In this document: piece by piece, positions 46,346-58,757 of the stretch
Position numbering within the stretch: the stretch's first letter is position 1
Layout of the letters: each line of letters starts with the position of its first letter
Assembly (NCBI GenBank): GCA_026874595.1
Contig: CM049306.1
Span: forward strand, 63,434,019-63,498,018
DNA: 64,000 nucleotides
Reading direction: 5' to 3'
Source of the DNA: Sipunculus nudus
Lineage: Eukaryota > Annelida > Sipuncula > Golfingiida > Sipunculidae
Notes under the pieces: generated by a model
Databases searched by the model: none
The model's input: the letters and a program-made list of their open reading frames with translations, nothing else
What the model was told of the DNA's origin: nothing
Program-made: the position numbers and the translations under genes

Positions 46346-48147
46346 TCTGTGGACTTCGAAGGCATCGCACCTGCATAATTGATTTTTCTCATGCTTTGGT
46401 CTCTTGAGGCGTGTTCATTTTAGTATTCATGCAATTAATGACAGGCCGCATAAAAGTGTGGGGCGATAGATGTCAGGATGTGTGACGTAAGCAGGCATAT
46501 GTTAGCTGTAGATGCTAGAGAATAGCCATAAACTCCTAGGTCAGCGCGCTAGATGGTGAAGTCTGACTGTTTTTGTGGGTCCAGAGAACGGTCCAAGATT
46601 GATCAGCTAGGGGACGATTTCCTGGTGTATAGAACATCAGTGTCTGCGGGCTACCTACGAAGATCTGAGAGGTGAGTTATGTTTAAAGAAGGACTTGTAA
46701 ACAGCCGATGTGTTTTTGCCGTGGTGGAGCCAGGCAAACAAGACCAGGATATTTGATACGCTTATCGTCGTTTTTGGTACCGAATATTGTCGTGCGCGGT
46801 GGCATATTCGGGTACAGAGTAATGGATACATCCAGGATTATACTGCAGTGACAGACATTTTCAAAGTGTTGTAATAGTCCGGTCGCCACTGGACTCAACC
46901 TTGTTTTATGGTCTCAAGTTTTTTTCTTTGTGGATTTTGTTTGCCCACATATCAGGTGTGAAAAATATGTTAGTGGCCCGCTGACAGCCTTGGGCAATTT
47001 TCGCTAATTAGCATAAAACAAAATGGCCGCCAAAATAATGCGAAAATAACAAAAATGCCATATTTTCCCTTACATTTTTACATAGAGGGTCATCCAATAC
47101 ATGAATTCTGGGCTATAATGACCCAGAGAATTCATTGTTGGTATTGTTTTAGTCATAATGACCACCATTTTCAATGTAGCTGGTCTCCCATTTGAAAAAA
47201 ACCTGTAAATATACTGAGCACATGATTTAGTTAGAACGTATGTTCCAAAGCATTTTGCAGATCAGGGGTAATACATTAAACTAATTAAACACTCAAGTTT
47301 AGATGAAGGTGAGATGATCAAACCATCTGGAAAACAGCTGTTATACATTATAAAAATAATATGCTTTTTGGTTACCTATGTATGACCTTCATAATGAAAC
47401 AATAAGAGAGAAACTGCCGTTATCCATACAGTTTTTATTTTTCCCCTTGTGTCCCGAGAAGGCCCGATATTAACAACTTAGCGGAGATTTTACTTAGTTG
47501 GAGGGGATTATTTGAGCATAATTTGTGTCCATTTTAATCAAAATGGCACCTTTACGGAAATTCATCTTTATTCTTTGCAAATGTAACAGTTGTATGTGTT
47601 TGCATATAATATTAAAGTACTTGTATGATAAAATATTATGCAAGTTTTTGGAGAGTGTATTATGAAGGGTGTAGATACGAACAGACAAAGCTGTCACATA
47701 CATGGAAACTTACTGGTCTCTCAAATATATTTATACATGATTATAGCGGGGTCGAAAAGCATTACTGACAGCTGAGTCATACTTAAAGCCCCCCCCCCCC
47801 CCCTTCTTCATGACTTTCATGCAGTCTTTACATATTTTGTCAAAGGTTATCAAACTGTGGACTGCCATGGTTGGCGCCCTGTGTATCACCATATTCCTCT
47901 ACAAAATTTGTACAACCGGAGGGCAGCATGACAGAAAGGTACACACGACAGTCAATTGTCATTATAACATTCTCATGCCTGTCCAGTATAACACTGGTTG
48001 CTGGCCAGAGTCACGTAATTGTGTCACAATTTTTTGTTTGAACAGCGCACGTCATAATATCATAATGTTGTCTGACCACTGTAAAATGTAAATTTGCAAT
48101 CATACCTCACTATTGTAAGGACAGAGTTTTGTCAGGACAATCAGAAA
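46346..48147. other. intergenic, unassigned
   Basis: No gene supported. Contains 'caaaatggccgccaaaataa' (47020), a word also in the long inverted repeat arms, a C tract (47789-47803) and short ORFs without recognisable families. Confidence 0.5.
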
Positions 48148-49965
48148 CTAGATATTTCTTGGCACCGCAGATGCCATAGTATCATTAGATAATTCCCTAA
48201 AGAATAGGCTCCCCATCTTCAGCAGCATATACTTACACTTGGCATGCGACTATGGTTTCTTCTATCTATCAACTTGAGAAACAATATTTTTCACCAAATA
48301 TTGGGGCATATATGTTAAATCTCTCTAGAGAAATGAGCCTGTCTGGTTTTCAAGAAAATTTTCCAAGATGGATAGACATGCCAATATTTTTCACCAAATA
48401 TGGGGGCCAATATGTTGAATCTCTCTTGAGAAAAGAGCATTAATTTATTTTACGGAAACAGGAAGGTAGGTGGCGCCACCTGTCTGGTTTTCGAGAAGAT
48501 TTTCCAAGATGGATAGAAATGCCAAATTTAAGACTATTACCTGGAACCACTCAAGATATCTGAGCAATTTTCACAAAATTCACATGTACAGATTGACACC
48601 ACGGCTAAATGATAGCAGATGGCGCAACCAGTCTTGTGTACAAGATGGAGGAGTCCAAGATCTATGGATATGCACAATTTTAGGCCAATGGGGCAAATCA
48701 CTCATCAGAAAAGAGCATTAATTTATTTGACAAAATGGGAAGGTAGGTGGCGCCACCTGTCTGGATAACGTGAAAAAACTTTCAAAGACGGATGGACATG
48801 CCAAATTTCAGACCAACACCTTGAACCAATCGGAGACATGAGCAATTTTCACCCAAAGCACACGTATAGATGGAAGCCACGCGAAAGCGATTGCAGATGG
48901 CATCACCAGTCTTGGGTACAAAATGGAGGAGTCCAAGATCTATGGATATGCACATTTTCAGGCCAATAGGGCAAATCACTCCTCAGAAAAGGGTATCAAT
49001 TTATTCTACAAAAAGGGGAAGGTAGGTAACGCCACCTGTATGGTTTATGAGAAAACTTTCCAAGATGGATGGACATGCCAAATTTCAGACCTATATCTTG
49101 AATCACTCCGAAGATATGAGCAATTTTCACCGAAAGCACATGTACAGATGGACGCCACGCCAAAACGATTGCAGATGGCGCCATCAGTCTTGAGTACAAA
49201 ATGGAAGAGTCCAAGATCAATGGACATGCACAATTTCAGCCCAATCTGTCCATTAGTTTAAGACTTAAAATGCTCACAGTACTGTCAAGTTGCAATGATG
49301 GGTAATTAAAAGGCCCGAAAACAAGATAAGGGCAGAAGGTGGGGCCACCTGTCTTCCGCAGAAGACAAAGCTATCCAAGATCTTCGGTCAACTTGATTTT
49401 TGGACCAATCCATGCATCCCTTACTGAGATATTTATGATTTTGTGTGATTTTCACCATATATAGCAAAATTCAAGGTCAAGACCACTTTCATAGGAAAGG
49501 TCATGACCCCAATTTAAATATACATCATCCCATAAGCCATGTCTATGTATATGCATAATATGAAAGAAATATGTCCATTAATTTTTTACTTAAATTGCTC
49601 AGAGTACTGTTAAGTGGCAATGATGGGGGTATTAAACGGCACGAAAACAAGAAAAGGATATCAGGTGGCGCCATCAGTTTCCGGTACATGACAACACTAT
49701 CCAAGATCTTCGGTCAAGTTGATTTTTTTTATCAATCCATGCAAGATTTCTTGAGATATTTAAGAATTTATGTGATTCCTCCCCCCCCCCCCCCCCCCCC
49801 CCCAATGGACCTAGTGACGGTCAAGACCCCATTTCAAATAGGCTTCGTCCTCTCTCACATGTTAATGCACATGTCAAGTTTGGGAAAGATCCGTAAAATA
49901 TTTATAAAATATTTAAGCGACCGTGCTTAAACCATAGTATCCCGACTTTGTATGGGGATACAATT
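48148..49965 (-). mobile_element. HINE-1 copy, full length (1.82 kb)
   Basis: Left end CTAGATATTTCTTGGCACC with hairpin, right end 'gactttgtatggggatacaatt'. Inside are monomers opening with 'gcattaatttatt..ac' near 48434, 48714 and 48996 (about 280-bp spacing), each with GGTGGCGCCACCTG or a decayed form. A C tract (49778-49803) lies where other copies have 'tgtgattttc.ccaaaa'. No CGG tract next to the tail. No gene. Confidence 0.75.
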
Positions 49966-50440
49966 AAGTGAAGAGCGATCCCTACTCACAGAAATTAAGG
50001 TATTAATTGTGAGAAATCCAAGAAAGACTGCTTGGTTAAAGGTTAACTGTACATATGCAAGTGTACATATATACATACATACACCATCTGATACTGCAGT
50101 TTAAAACGTATACTCGTTTGTGATACAATACAGTAACATAAACGAATACACAACAACCAGTAGTTGCAGCGCTGTGAGGCAGCATGACGCATTGTTTTCA
50201 TTGAGTGCTGATCACGAGTCAATACTCAGATGATCTGGCCTGGTATTGTCACCGGTCACTGATATCTGGACCAGTGAGATATAAATGAGACTTAAGAAAA
50301 ACACTCCTTCAAAATCGTCGCCCGTGACCTTGAACTTTCAAACTTAAATTTGTCATATTCCTCACCTCACTTATTATACACATATGAATTGTATAATTCG
50401 GATTGGTTTACTTAAGAAGATTTGATAAACAAGTAGGCTG
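49966..50440. other. intergenic, unassigned
   Basis: I see nothing I can name here. Confidence 0.5.
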
Positions 50441-50447
50441 AAATGAC

Positions 50448-52310
50448 ATGAGCGATGTGAGAGTAGTAATAATTTTTTTTATTTTTAATATAGAACAAAG
50501 AAATAAAAGTAAGACTTGTATCAGGGAGTTACTAGTGAACAACAAAAAACCCAGAGATATTATGTCTCAGATATACAATTATTATTCAGAAAAGATAACG
50601 AGAAAAATAAATAAAACAGAAAAGGAATTTGAATATTTCTTCCAAACTCTTCATGACCTACCTGTATTAAATGAGGAAGAAGCAGCTTCATGTTAAAGAA
50701 TGACAACTTTATTGGATGTACATAAAGCTATTAAGTCCATGGCCAATAACAAGACGTCAGGTAACGATGGCTTAAGCAAGAAATTTTATCTGTGTTTCTT
50801 TGGTGATTTGGGGAAAGAGATAACTGCTTGTTTAAATGAATGTTATGAAGTTGGAGAGTTGACCGCAAGCCAGAGACAAAGCGTTAAAACACTTTTAGAA
50901 AACAAAGGCAAGATGTTAGATATATCAATGCTTGGCGCCCTATTAACTGGATAAATGTGAATTATAAAATGTTGAGTAAAATATTTGTGTCTAGGTTAAG
51001 TACAATAGAAAAACTAGTCCACATAGATCAAACTGCGTTTGTGCCAGGACGATACATAGGTGATTCGATAAGACTGATTACAGATATCACTGAATTTTGC
51101 AAAACTGAAAACAAAACTGAGATATTATTAGGGGCAGACTTTGCTGCAACGTTTGATTTAGTGGATCAAGGTTTTATGCTGGGTGTGTTAAACTGCCTTG
51201 GCTTTAGCCCATTGTTTATTTATTTGGTCAAACTGTTGTATACTTTCTCCTCGAGCTGCGTTTTGAATAATAGATTTTCCTTTAATTATTTAACTTTGTT
51301 AAAGGGCACAAAACAGGGACACCCAATTGCTCCATATTTGTTTTTTTTTTTTTTTTTGTCATGGAAGTTCTGATACAGATGGTAGGAAACAATATGAATG
51401 TAAAAGGTATTACAGTAGGGAACAAGGGGATTAAACTTACGCTGTTTGCAAAAGATATTACCTTTTTCTTATCAGACATACATTCAATTAAGTCATTGAT
51501 ATCTATATTTGAATAATTTCAACAGTATACCTCACTTAGATTTAATTTTTATAGGTCAGAGGCAGCCTGGTTGTGTGCCTGGGAGGCCAGACAAGATAAA
51601 GCAATATCCTGTTAATGGTAGGATTTAACGTGTACTGCAATCAGGATACCAGGAATCATATTTTTTCATATGATACAGAAACATGTTAATAATTTAATCA
51701 TTTGTCGAAAATGTTAAACAATACTTAAGGAAGTTGTTACGTTATGGCAAAAGACTAAAGGTTCAGTATAATACAATTATAGGCGATTATGAAATGGGTG
51801 GAATAAAATATCCAGATGTTGAAGCTCGATTGAAGACACAGAATATAATAAGGATTGAACGTATGCTTACAGGATGTGATGCAACATGGAAAATTATTCC
51901 ACAACATATTATTTAAAGCCTGTTGGGGGGGTAAGGTCAGTGTCTTCTAATTATGATGTGAAGAGGGTACCAGTAACAATGTTATCATTTTATGTAGACT
52001 GCATGAGAGAGTGTTCTAATTATAATACAGTGATTCCAGAGATATAAAAATAATCAATCATTTTATTATGCTCATCTTGATATCCATGGTATCAAAAGAA
52101 TCGGAGACCTGATGAATGTAATGGTAACATATATGCCTGGACGGAGTTCCAGAGAGCTTAGACAGTTATATCAGTGATACATCATATGTCATGGAGGTCT
52201 TTTGTTGATGCAGCACCAAAGGACTGGATAGAAAACGTAAAACTATAAGCTTCTGGTCAACTAGAAACTACGATTAAAGATGGATGATATTGGTGGAACA
52301 TGCAAGCTTT
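50448..52310 (+). pseudogene. LINE ORF2 relic: RT domain and downstream region (L1/Tx1-like)
   Basis: Successive frames give a linker (TCIRELLVNNKKPRDIMSQI), RT blocks NNKTSGNDGL, DQTAFVPGRYIGDSIRL, GADFAATFDLVDQGF, TKQGHPIAPYLF and LFAKDITFFLSD, then IIGDYEMGGIKYPD (51779-51820) and 'APKDWIENV' (near 52212). The catalytic F/YADD is FAKD (51444-51455), losing one Asp, and a 17-T run (51341-51357) has replaced part of the coding text after PYLF. There are several stops and frame shifts. RT order and the GDY..GG.KYPD block fit L1/Tx1-type LINEs; clade is uncertain. It resumes at 57093. Confidence 0.85.
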
Positions 52311-52785
52311 TCAAAGTAGACTAAAGGACGGTGTATCATGTAATGATTAAACAAATGCTAGTAGTACCATGACAAAAAAAAACAAGAGTCTTATGACAAT
52401 TATTTACATTAAAGATATCATAATGAAAACTTGTCTAGCATCTGATTTTTTATCACATTGACTATTTAATTTTTTTCAATACATGTATCAGAAAATAAAT
52501 AAAAAGTAATCTCAGCTATGAAACTAATACATGTGTAAAAAGTAACAAGATAAATTATAGAATGAGCAAACTGGAGATGGGCATGTTTAGTTTTTTAACT
52601 GAAAAAAAAGAAATCAGTAATATAAATTTTGATGACATAATTGTATTATGCGACAGCTGATGCACCCATAAGTCTTAATGTAAATAGTCAAACATATTGA
52701 CATCTTTAATGAGCACTTGTCTGAGTAATATTTGATTTTTTTTTAACATATTTGTTCTTAAACGTTATTATTATAAACCAATAAC
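52311..52785. other. AT-rich interval between LINE relic and HINE-2
   Basis: Poorly resolved; probably further LINE sequence too decayed to read, or an insertion. Confidence 0.4.
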
Positions 52786-53484
52786 TAGGGATCCAGGGCT
52801 CTCAACGCTCAGCATTATTTGTCTATAAGGATATTTTGAAGAAAATTTTCAGAATGACGGTCCATTGACCTTCACCTTTGACCTCTGGACCCTGAAAATC
52901 AAAATGTTTCTTACTTAAGTGGTGGGTCATTAATAGATCAAGTTTGAAGCCAATCTGTCTAGCCAATGCAGAATTATCATCCATAAGCTTACTAACTTTG
53001 TGAATGGATGGGCCCTGTGACCTTGCCCCTTGACCCTATGACCCCAAATCGAAAAAAAAAATCTTCCCCTTTCGGCAGGTGAGTATTATCTTGAAGATGG
53101 AAGGTTTGTGATGAAAAGTTTGGCTTGAAATCCATACACATTCCTTTTAAAGAAATGGGCCTTGTGACCTTGACCTTTGACCTTTGGACACCAAAATCGA
53201 AATGTTCTTACTTTAGTTGTGAGCAATATATAAGTTAAGTTTGAAACCAATATGTCAAATTAAACAGGAGTTATCAGCTGGAAACTAACTTGTGAACAGA
53301 TGGCCCAAATACATTTATGCTCTCCTCAATACTCGCAAAGCAGCTAAATGTGCAAGGAGAAAGTTTCGGATGAAAAGCTTGGCTTAAGATGCAGCCATAA
53401 TCGGGAACTGACAAACCTAGTCATGGTCAATATTCAAAGCAAGATTCATGACAATCCATGCATTTATATTTGGACCTTCCCTGG

Positions 53485-56400
53485 TTTTAAGTCATCTGAG
53501 CTATAGCGATCACTCTTTGTCCGTCGTCCGTCTGTCTGTCTGTCCGTCTGTCTTTCCGTTAACAGGGGGCTCAGAAGTACCCCCCTCCCCCCCCCCCCCC
53601 CCAGAATAATGGAAAATTCGATACAAAAGCTCGAGTAACAGAACAACTAATGCATTGATCAACATGATTCTTTGCATGGATATTGATCATGGAATGTTTC
53701 ATCAGTTTCTGCAGACTGGTGGCGCCACCTGTATTTTTTCGACTTTTTTACGATTTTTTTTTTTCTAATTTTGAGACCTTAAAAGATGCAGTCATCTGAA
53801 AACACAGCACAAAACTTAACCACTGGACCTAGAATCTTCTAACTTGACATCCTGGGAGGGACATGAAAAATCTGCTTTGAAACCTGAAATATTAAAGGTC
53901 TCTGTTCCCAACTCCTTCGAGTTATTGTGTTCCAAAGTACTCCACAGAATAATGCAAAATTTGATACAAAAGCCTAAGTAACTGAGCAACTGATGCATTG
54001 ATCACCATGATTCTTTGCATTGATATTGATCATGGAATGTTTCAACAGTTTCTGCAGACTGGTGGCCCAACCTGTATTTTTGCAATTTTTTACGATTTTT
54101 TTCTCTATATTTGAGACCTTAAAGATGCGGTCATCTGTTTACAAGGTACATATCGTAACCACTAGACCTAGAATCTTCTTACTTGACATCCAGGGAGGTC
54201 TAGGAAAAATCTCCTAGGAAACCTGAAATACTGTTTCTGTTACCCATATCCTCCGAGTTATCGGGCTCAGAAGTGTCCCCCAGAATAATAGAAAATTTGC
54301 TACAAAAGCTCGAATAACAGAACAACTAATGCATTGATCAACATGATTCTTTGCATGGATATTGATCATGGAATGTTTCATCAGTTTCTGCAGACCGGTG
54401 GCGCCACCTGTATTTTTTTCGACTTTTTCGATTTTTTTCCCTAATTTTGAGACCTTAAAAGATGCAGTCATCTGATAACACAGCACAAAACGTAACCACT
54501 GGACCTAGAATCTTCTAACTTGACATCCTGGGAGGGATAAGAAAAATCCACTTGGAAACCTGAAATATTAAAGGTCTCTGTTCCCAACTCCTCCGAGTTA
54601 TGGTGTTCCAAAGTACTCCACAGAATAATGCAAAATTTGATACAAAAGCCTAAGTAACTGAACAACTGATGCATTGATCCCCATGATTCTTAGCATGGAT
54701 ATTCCTCATGGATTGGTACATCAGTTTCTGCAGAATGGGGGCTCCACCTGTATTTTTCCAATTTTTTACGATTTTTTTATTCTATATTTGAGACTTTTAA
54801 AGATGGGTCATCTGTTAACAAGGTACATATTGTAACCACTAGACCTAGAATCTTCTAACTTGACATATAGGGAGGTCTAGGAAAAATCTCCTAGGAAACC
54901 TGAAATACAGTCTCTGTTACCCATATCCTCCAAGTGATTGGGCTCAGAAGTATCCCCCAGAATAATAGAAAATTTGCTACAAAAGCTCAAGTAACAGAAC
55001 AACTAATGCATTGATCACCATGATTCTTTGCATGGATATTGATCATGGAATGTTTCATCAGTTTCTGCAGACTGGTGGCGCCACCTGTATTTTTTTCGAC
55101 TTTTTCGATTGTTTTCTCTACTTTTGAGACCTTAAGAAATGCAGTCATCTGATAACACAGCACAAAACTTAACCACTGGACCTAGAATCTTCTAACTTGA
55201 CATCCTGGGAGGGACATAAAAAATCTCCTTGGAAACCTGAAATAAGTTCTCTGTTCCCAAATACTGCGAGTTATGGTGTTCCAAAGTACCCCATAAAATA
55301 ATGGAAAATTTGATACAAAAGCTCAAGTAACTGAACAACTGTATTTTTGCAATTTTTTACGATTTTTTTCTCTATATTTGAGACCTTTAAAGATGCGGTC
55401 ATCTGTTTACAAGGTACATATCGTAACCACTAGACCTAGAATCTTCTAACTTGACATCCAGGGAGGTCTAGGAAAAATCTCGTAGGAAACCTGAAATACA
55501 GTCTCTGTTACCCATATCCTCCGAGTTATTGGGCTCAGAAGTATCCCCCAGAATAACAGAAAATTTGATACAAAAGCTCAAGTAACAGAACAACTAATGC
55601 ATTGAACTCAATGATTCTTTGCATGGATATTGATCATGGAATGTTTCATCAGTTTCTGCAGACTTGTGGCGCCACCTGTATTTTTTCGACTTTTTACGAT
55701 TTTTTTTCTCTAATTTTGAGATCTTAAAAGATGCAGTCATCTGATAACACAGCACAAAACTTAACCACTGGACCTAGAATCTTCTAACTTGACATCCTAG
55801 AAGGGACATGAAAAATCTGCTTGGAAACCTGAAATAAGTTCTCTGTTCCCAAATCATGCGAGTTATGGTTTTCCAAAGTACCCCACAAAATAATGCAAAT
55901 TTTGATACTAAAGCTCAAGTAACTGAACAGCTGATGCATTCAACACCATGATTCTTTGAATGGATATTGATCATGGAATGTTTCATTAGTTTCTGCAGAC
56001 TGGTGGCCCCACCTGTATTTTTGCTAAGGTGTACGATTTTTTTCTCTATTTTTGAGACCTTAAAATATGCAGTCATATGTTAACAAGGTACATATCGTAA
56101 CCACTGGACCTAGAACATTCTAACTTGACATCCAGGGAGGTCTAGGAAACATCTCCTCGGAAACCTGAAATTAAGTCTCTGTTACTTATATCCTCCGTGT
56201 TATGCGGCTCAGATGTACCCCCAAGGATAATGGAAATTCAATACAAAAGCTCGAGTAACAGAACAACTAATGCATTGATCACCATGATTCTTTGAAAGCA
56301 TATTGATCATGGAATGTTTCATCAGTTTCTGCAGACCGGTGGCGCCACCTGCAATTTTTCGACTTTTTACGATTTTTTTTCTTATTATGAGACCTTTAAA

Positions 56401-56961
56401 GATGCGGTCATCTGTTAACAGGGCACAAATCATAATGACTGGAACTAGAATCTTGTATCATGACATGCAGGGAGGCCAATGAAAAGACTCCTTTGAAACC
56501 TGAAATCAGGTCTCTGTCACCCATATTCTTCATACTATTGGGCTCAAAATACCCCCCCCCCCCCCCCGAAATAATGGAAAATTGAAATAAGGTGTCTGTT
56601 AACCATATTCTCCAAGCTATGGGTCTTGTAAGCTCCCTCCAGAATAATAGAAAATTTGATACCAAAGCAAGGCACAAATCATAACCATTGGACCAAGAAT
56701 CTTCTAAATTGGCATCCTGAGATTTCCTAAAAAGTTCTCCCTAGAAACCTGAAATTGGGTCACTGTGACCTACATTCTCGGAGTTTCGGGATATGTTTGA
56801 GCACCCAAGAAATAATGCAAAATACACAAATTGCCTGATGTCTCAAGAAAGGCTGGTTGAATTGTCATCAAATTTGGTGTGCTTATGGGTCTTGCTAATA
56901 TGCATGGACGATGATGCCACCTACATTAGTTGGCTGAGCGTCATGAACCATGGGTCACTTG
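53485..56961 (+). mobile_element. satellite-bearing HINE-2-like element in opposite orientation
   Basis: The left end 'aagtcatctgagctatagcg' then 'ctttgtccgtcgtccgtctg' is the reverse complement of a HINE-2 right end. The right end is CTGAGCGTCATGAACCATGG (56935 onwards), a HINE-2 3' end with decayed hairpin. Insertion is between T and T of the host HINE-2. The body is about nine 339-bp monomers. GGTGGCGCCACC palindromes occur at several monomers. No ORF of note; apparent ORFs repeat with the monomers. Confidence 0.7.
53690..56440 (+). repeat. 339-bp satellite array, two monomer types alternating
   Basis: The anchor 'tttctgcagac' recurs near 53706, 54047, 54385, 55063, 55652, 55992 and 56331, with a variant near 54724. 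Type 1 monomers (GGCGCCACCTG then 'tttttcgac') alternate with type 2 ('cctgtatttttgcaattttt'), and 'cacagcacaaaac' alternates with 'aaggtacatatcgtaac'. One monomer near 55335 has lost about 88 bp. A dimer unit of about 677 bp therefore seems to have been the unit of amplification. Confidence 0.85.
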
Positions 56962-57092
56962 TTAGTTACAGGCTTCTAGGTTCAGCGGTTACGATTTGTG
57001 CCCAGCTAACGGAGGACCGAACGGCCGGACGGACGACGGACAAAGCGCCATACCTATACCTCAGATGACTTACAGTCAGCTAAGCTAAAATT

Positions 57093-57600
57093 GGTTAGAA
57101 TCCACAAATATAAGGAAGACTAAAAACTTTTATAATTTAATACATCAAACGTCGTTGGGTATGTACAGCAGAGCGTTTCGATTCAAGGTGATACTTGACT
57201 ATTTACCAGTTAACTATTGGTTATATAAATTGAAATTGACTGATAATCCATGCTGTTCGTACTGTCACACTGAATTTGAGACTACTGCACACCTTTTTTT
57301 GTGAATGTTTTGTATCAAAGAACCTATATTTTAAAGTACCATCTTGGTTAGCATCTTTAGGTAAATACTGTCTTGTATCGGCAGGAAAACAGTTTAAAAA
57401 GGAGTTCTACCAGGGAATAAAAATTGTTTAATCAATCAGATCAAAATGACGTATAAACTTACTGCTTATTTAAAGAGAAATGAACAAATCGCCGACCGTT
57501 TTGCAGATTTTGTTCGCAGAATAACATATGTTCAAAATATGGACTACACTATTGCACAAAAATTAAAATGTTTTTACAGGTAAAGAAATGGAGTATGTTA
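57093..57600 (+). pseudogene. LINE ORF2 relic, C-terminal part
   Basis: One frame reads RKTKNFYNLI, then YSRAFRFKVILDYLP and NYWLYKLKLTDNPCCSYCHT, followed by ETTAHLFL. The CCSYC...H motif is the C-terminal zinc-knuckle-like region of L1/Tx1-type ORF2 proteins. It follows on from the relic at 50448-52310 and was separated from it by the HINE-2 insertion. The plus strand continues to about 57600 with degraded coding text. Confidence 0.75.
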
Positions 57601-57839
57601 CCTGATCTGCACTGATTTATGATCAACTTAAAACTTATGTATAAAGTATATATATAACATGTATATATACACATGTATATTCAAGTGCATAAACGAGTGT
57701 GTGTATATGTTTGCTTAGGTATATACATGGATATGCGCATACAACAATTTAGTTTTGGAGCACCTTGATGTAATTGTTACTTTTTATGTCAAAATAGCAT
57801 TATTTTATTGTGGATGCAAGTATTTAAACATGTATACCG

Positions 57840-58257
57840 TACGACGTAATAAGCGCCCCGGGCGCTCTCAAAATTAAATTTTGCAAATATTTTTTTAAGC
57901 TCTTATAAGCGCCCCCCCCACATCTGCCAACTTCCAAAGTGCGTTACGATCCTTTTAATTCAACACTACTGCTTGTGTACACGTGCTTGACTTCACAGCA
58001 CATTCAGGACAATTCAGAAAAAACAACGATCTTTTGCGATGGTTGTGTGAAGTTTTGAAAAATAATAACCACTTAAAGTGATACCGATTTGCAGACGATT
58101 TTATTTTGTGTTGTATGAGAGAATATTATGAATGACTGGAGTTCGAGATTTCCTTTGCAGGTGAAGAGGAAAAATAAGTATGGTAATAAATACACTCTTT
58201 AATAAATGTCACCGCCTAATAAGGTAGTAAAATATATAAAATGATCATATAAAGGTA
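57840..58257 (-). repeat. dispersed repeat copy (family E)
   Basis: Begins with the palindromic 'aataagcgccccgggcgctc' and matches the intron 1 copy at 37858-38235 over about 370 bp. It abuts a HINE-2 fragment on its right. Strand is arbitrary. Confidence 0.65.
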
Positions 58258-58757
58258 GGTAACTATAGGGCATCCACTTGTGATCAATAAACACACCAGG
58301 TTTTGGGACACTAGATGTAGTCACAGATTAGAAACTGACATTATTGTTGTCATTTTATAGTAAAAAAAAAAAAATAAAAAAATTTCGTAAAAATTAGAAT
58401 AAAAACAGGTCGCGCCACCACTTATCGGGAACTGACAAAACTAGTCATGGGCAATATTCAAGGCAAGATTCATGACAATCCTTGCATTTATTATCCAGAT
58501 ATTTTAGGTTTTGTATCAAATTTTTTTATTATTATGGGGGTTATTACAAGCCCCATAGCTCGGAGGATATAGGTCGCAGTGACCTAACTTCAGGTTTCCA
58601 AGGAGATTATTTATCGACCTCCCTAGATTTTTAGTTACAGGGTCAGCGTCTAGATCAGCGGTAACGATTTGTGCCCTGCTAACGGACGACCGGACGGACT
58701 ACGGACAAAGCGCCATACCTATACCTCAGTTGACTTACAGTCAGCTCAGCTAAAAAC
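58258..58757 (-). mobile_element. HINE-2 5'-half fragment
   Basis: Starts in 'gggcatccacttgtgatcaa', runs through 'gggacactagatgtagtcac', one satellite-type monomer with GCGCCACCACTT (58413), an ACGG repeat (58687-58702) and ends 'acagtcagctcagctaaaaa'. The TGACC-core monomers and 3' hairpin are absent. Confidence 0.7.

Larger units (their letters stand above)
52786..57092 (-). mobile_element. HINE-2 copy, interrupted by a satellite-bearing element
   Basis: The left end is CTAGGGATCC, GGGCTCTC and CGCTCAGC (decayed hairpin), followed by TGACC-core monomers (52860-53200). The element breaks off at about 53484 in 'ccctggttt' and resumes at about 56962 with 'ttagttacagg' and 'tacgatttgtgccc', an ACGG repeat (57017-57040) and the end ACAGTCAGCTAAGCTAAAA. 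An uninterrupted relative at 58610-58650 reads 'ccctagatttttagttacaggg', which confirms the joint. Confidence 0.7.

Noticed and set aside
53690-56440. Regularly spaced repeats considered as a CRISPR array
   Set aside because: Monomers are 339 bp without unique spacers and sit in eukaryotic intergenic DNA; it is a satellite.
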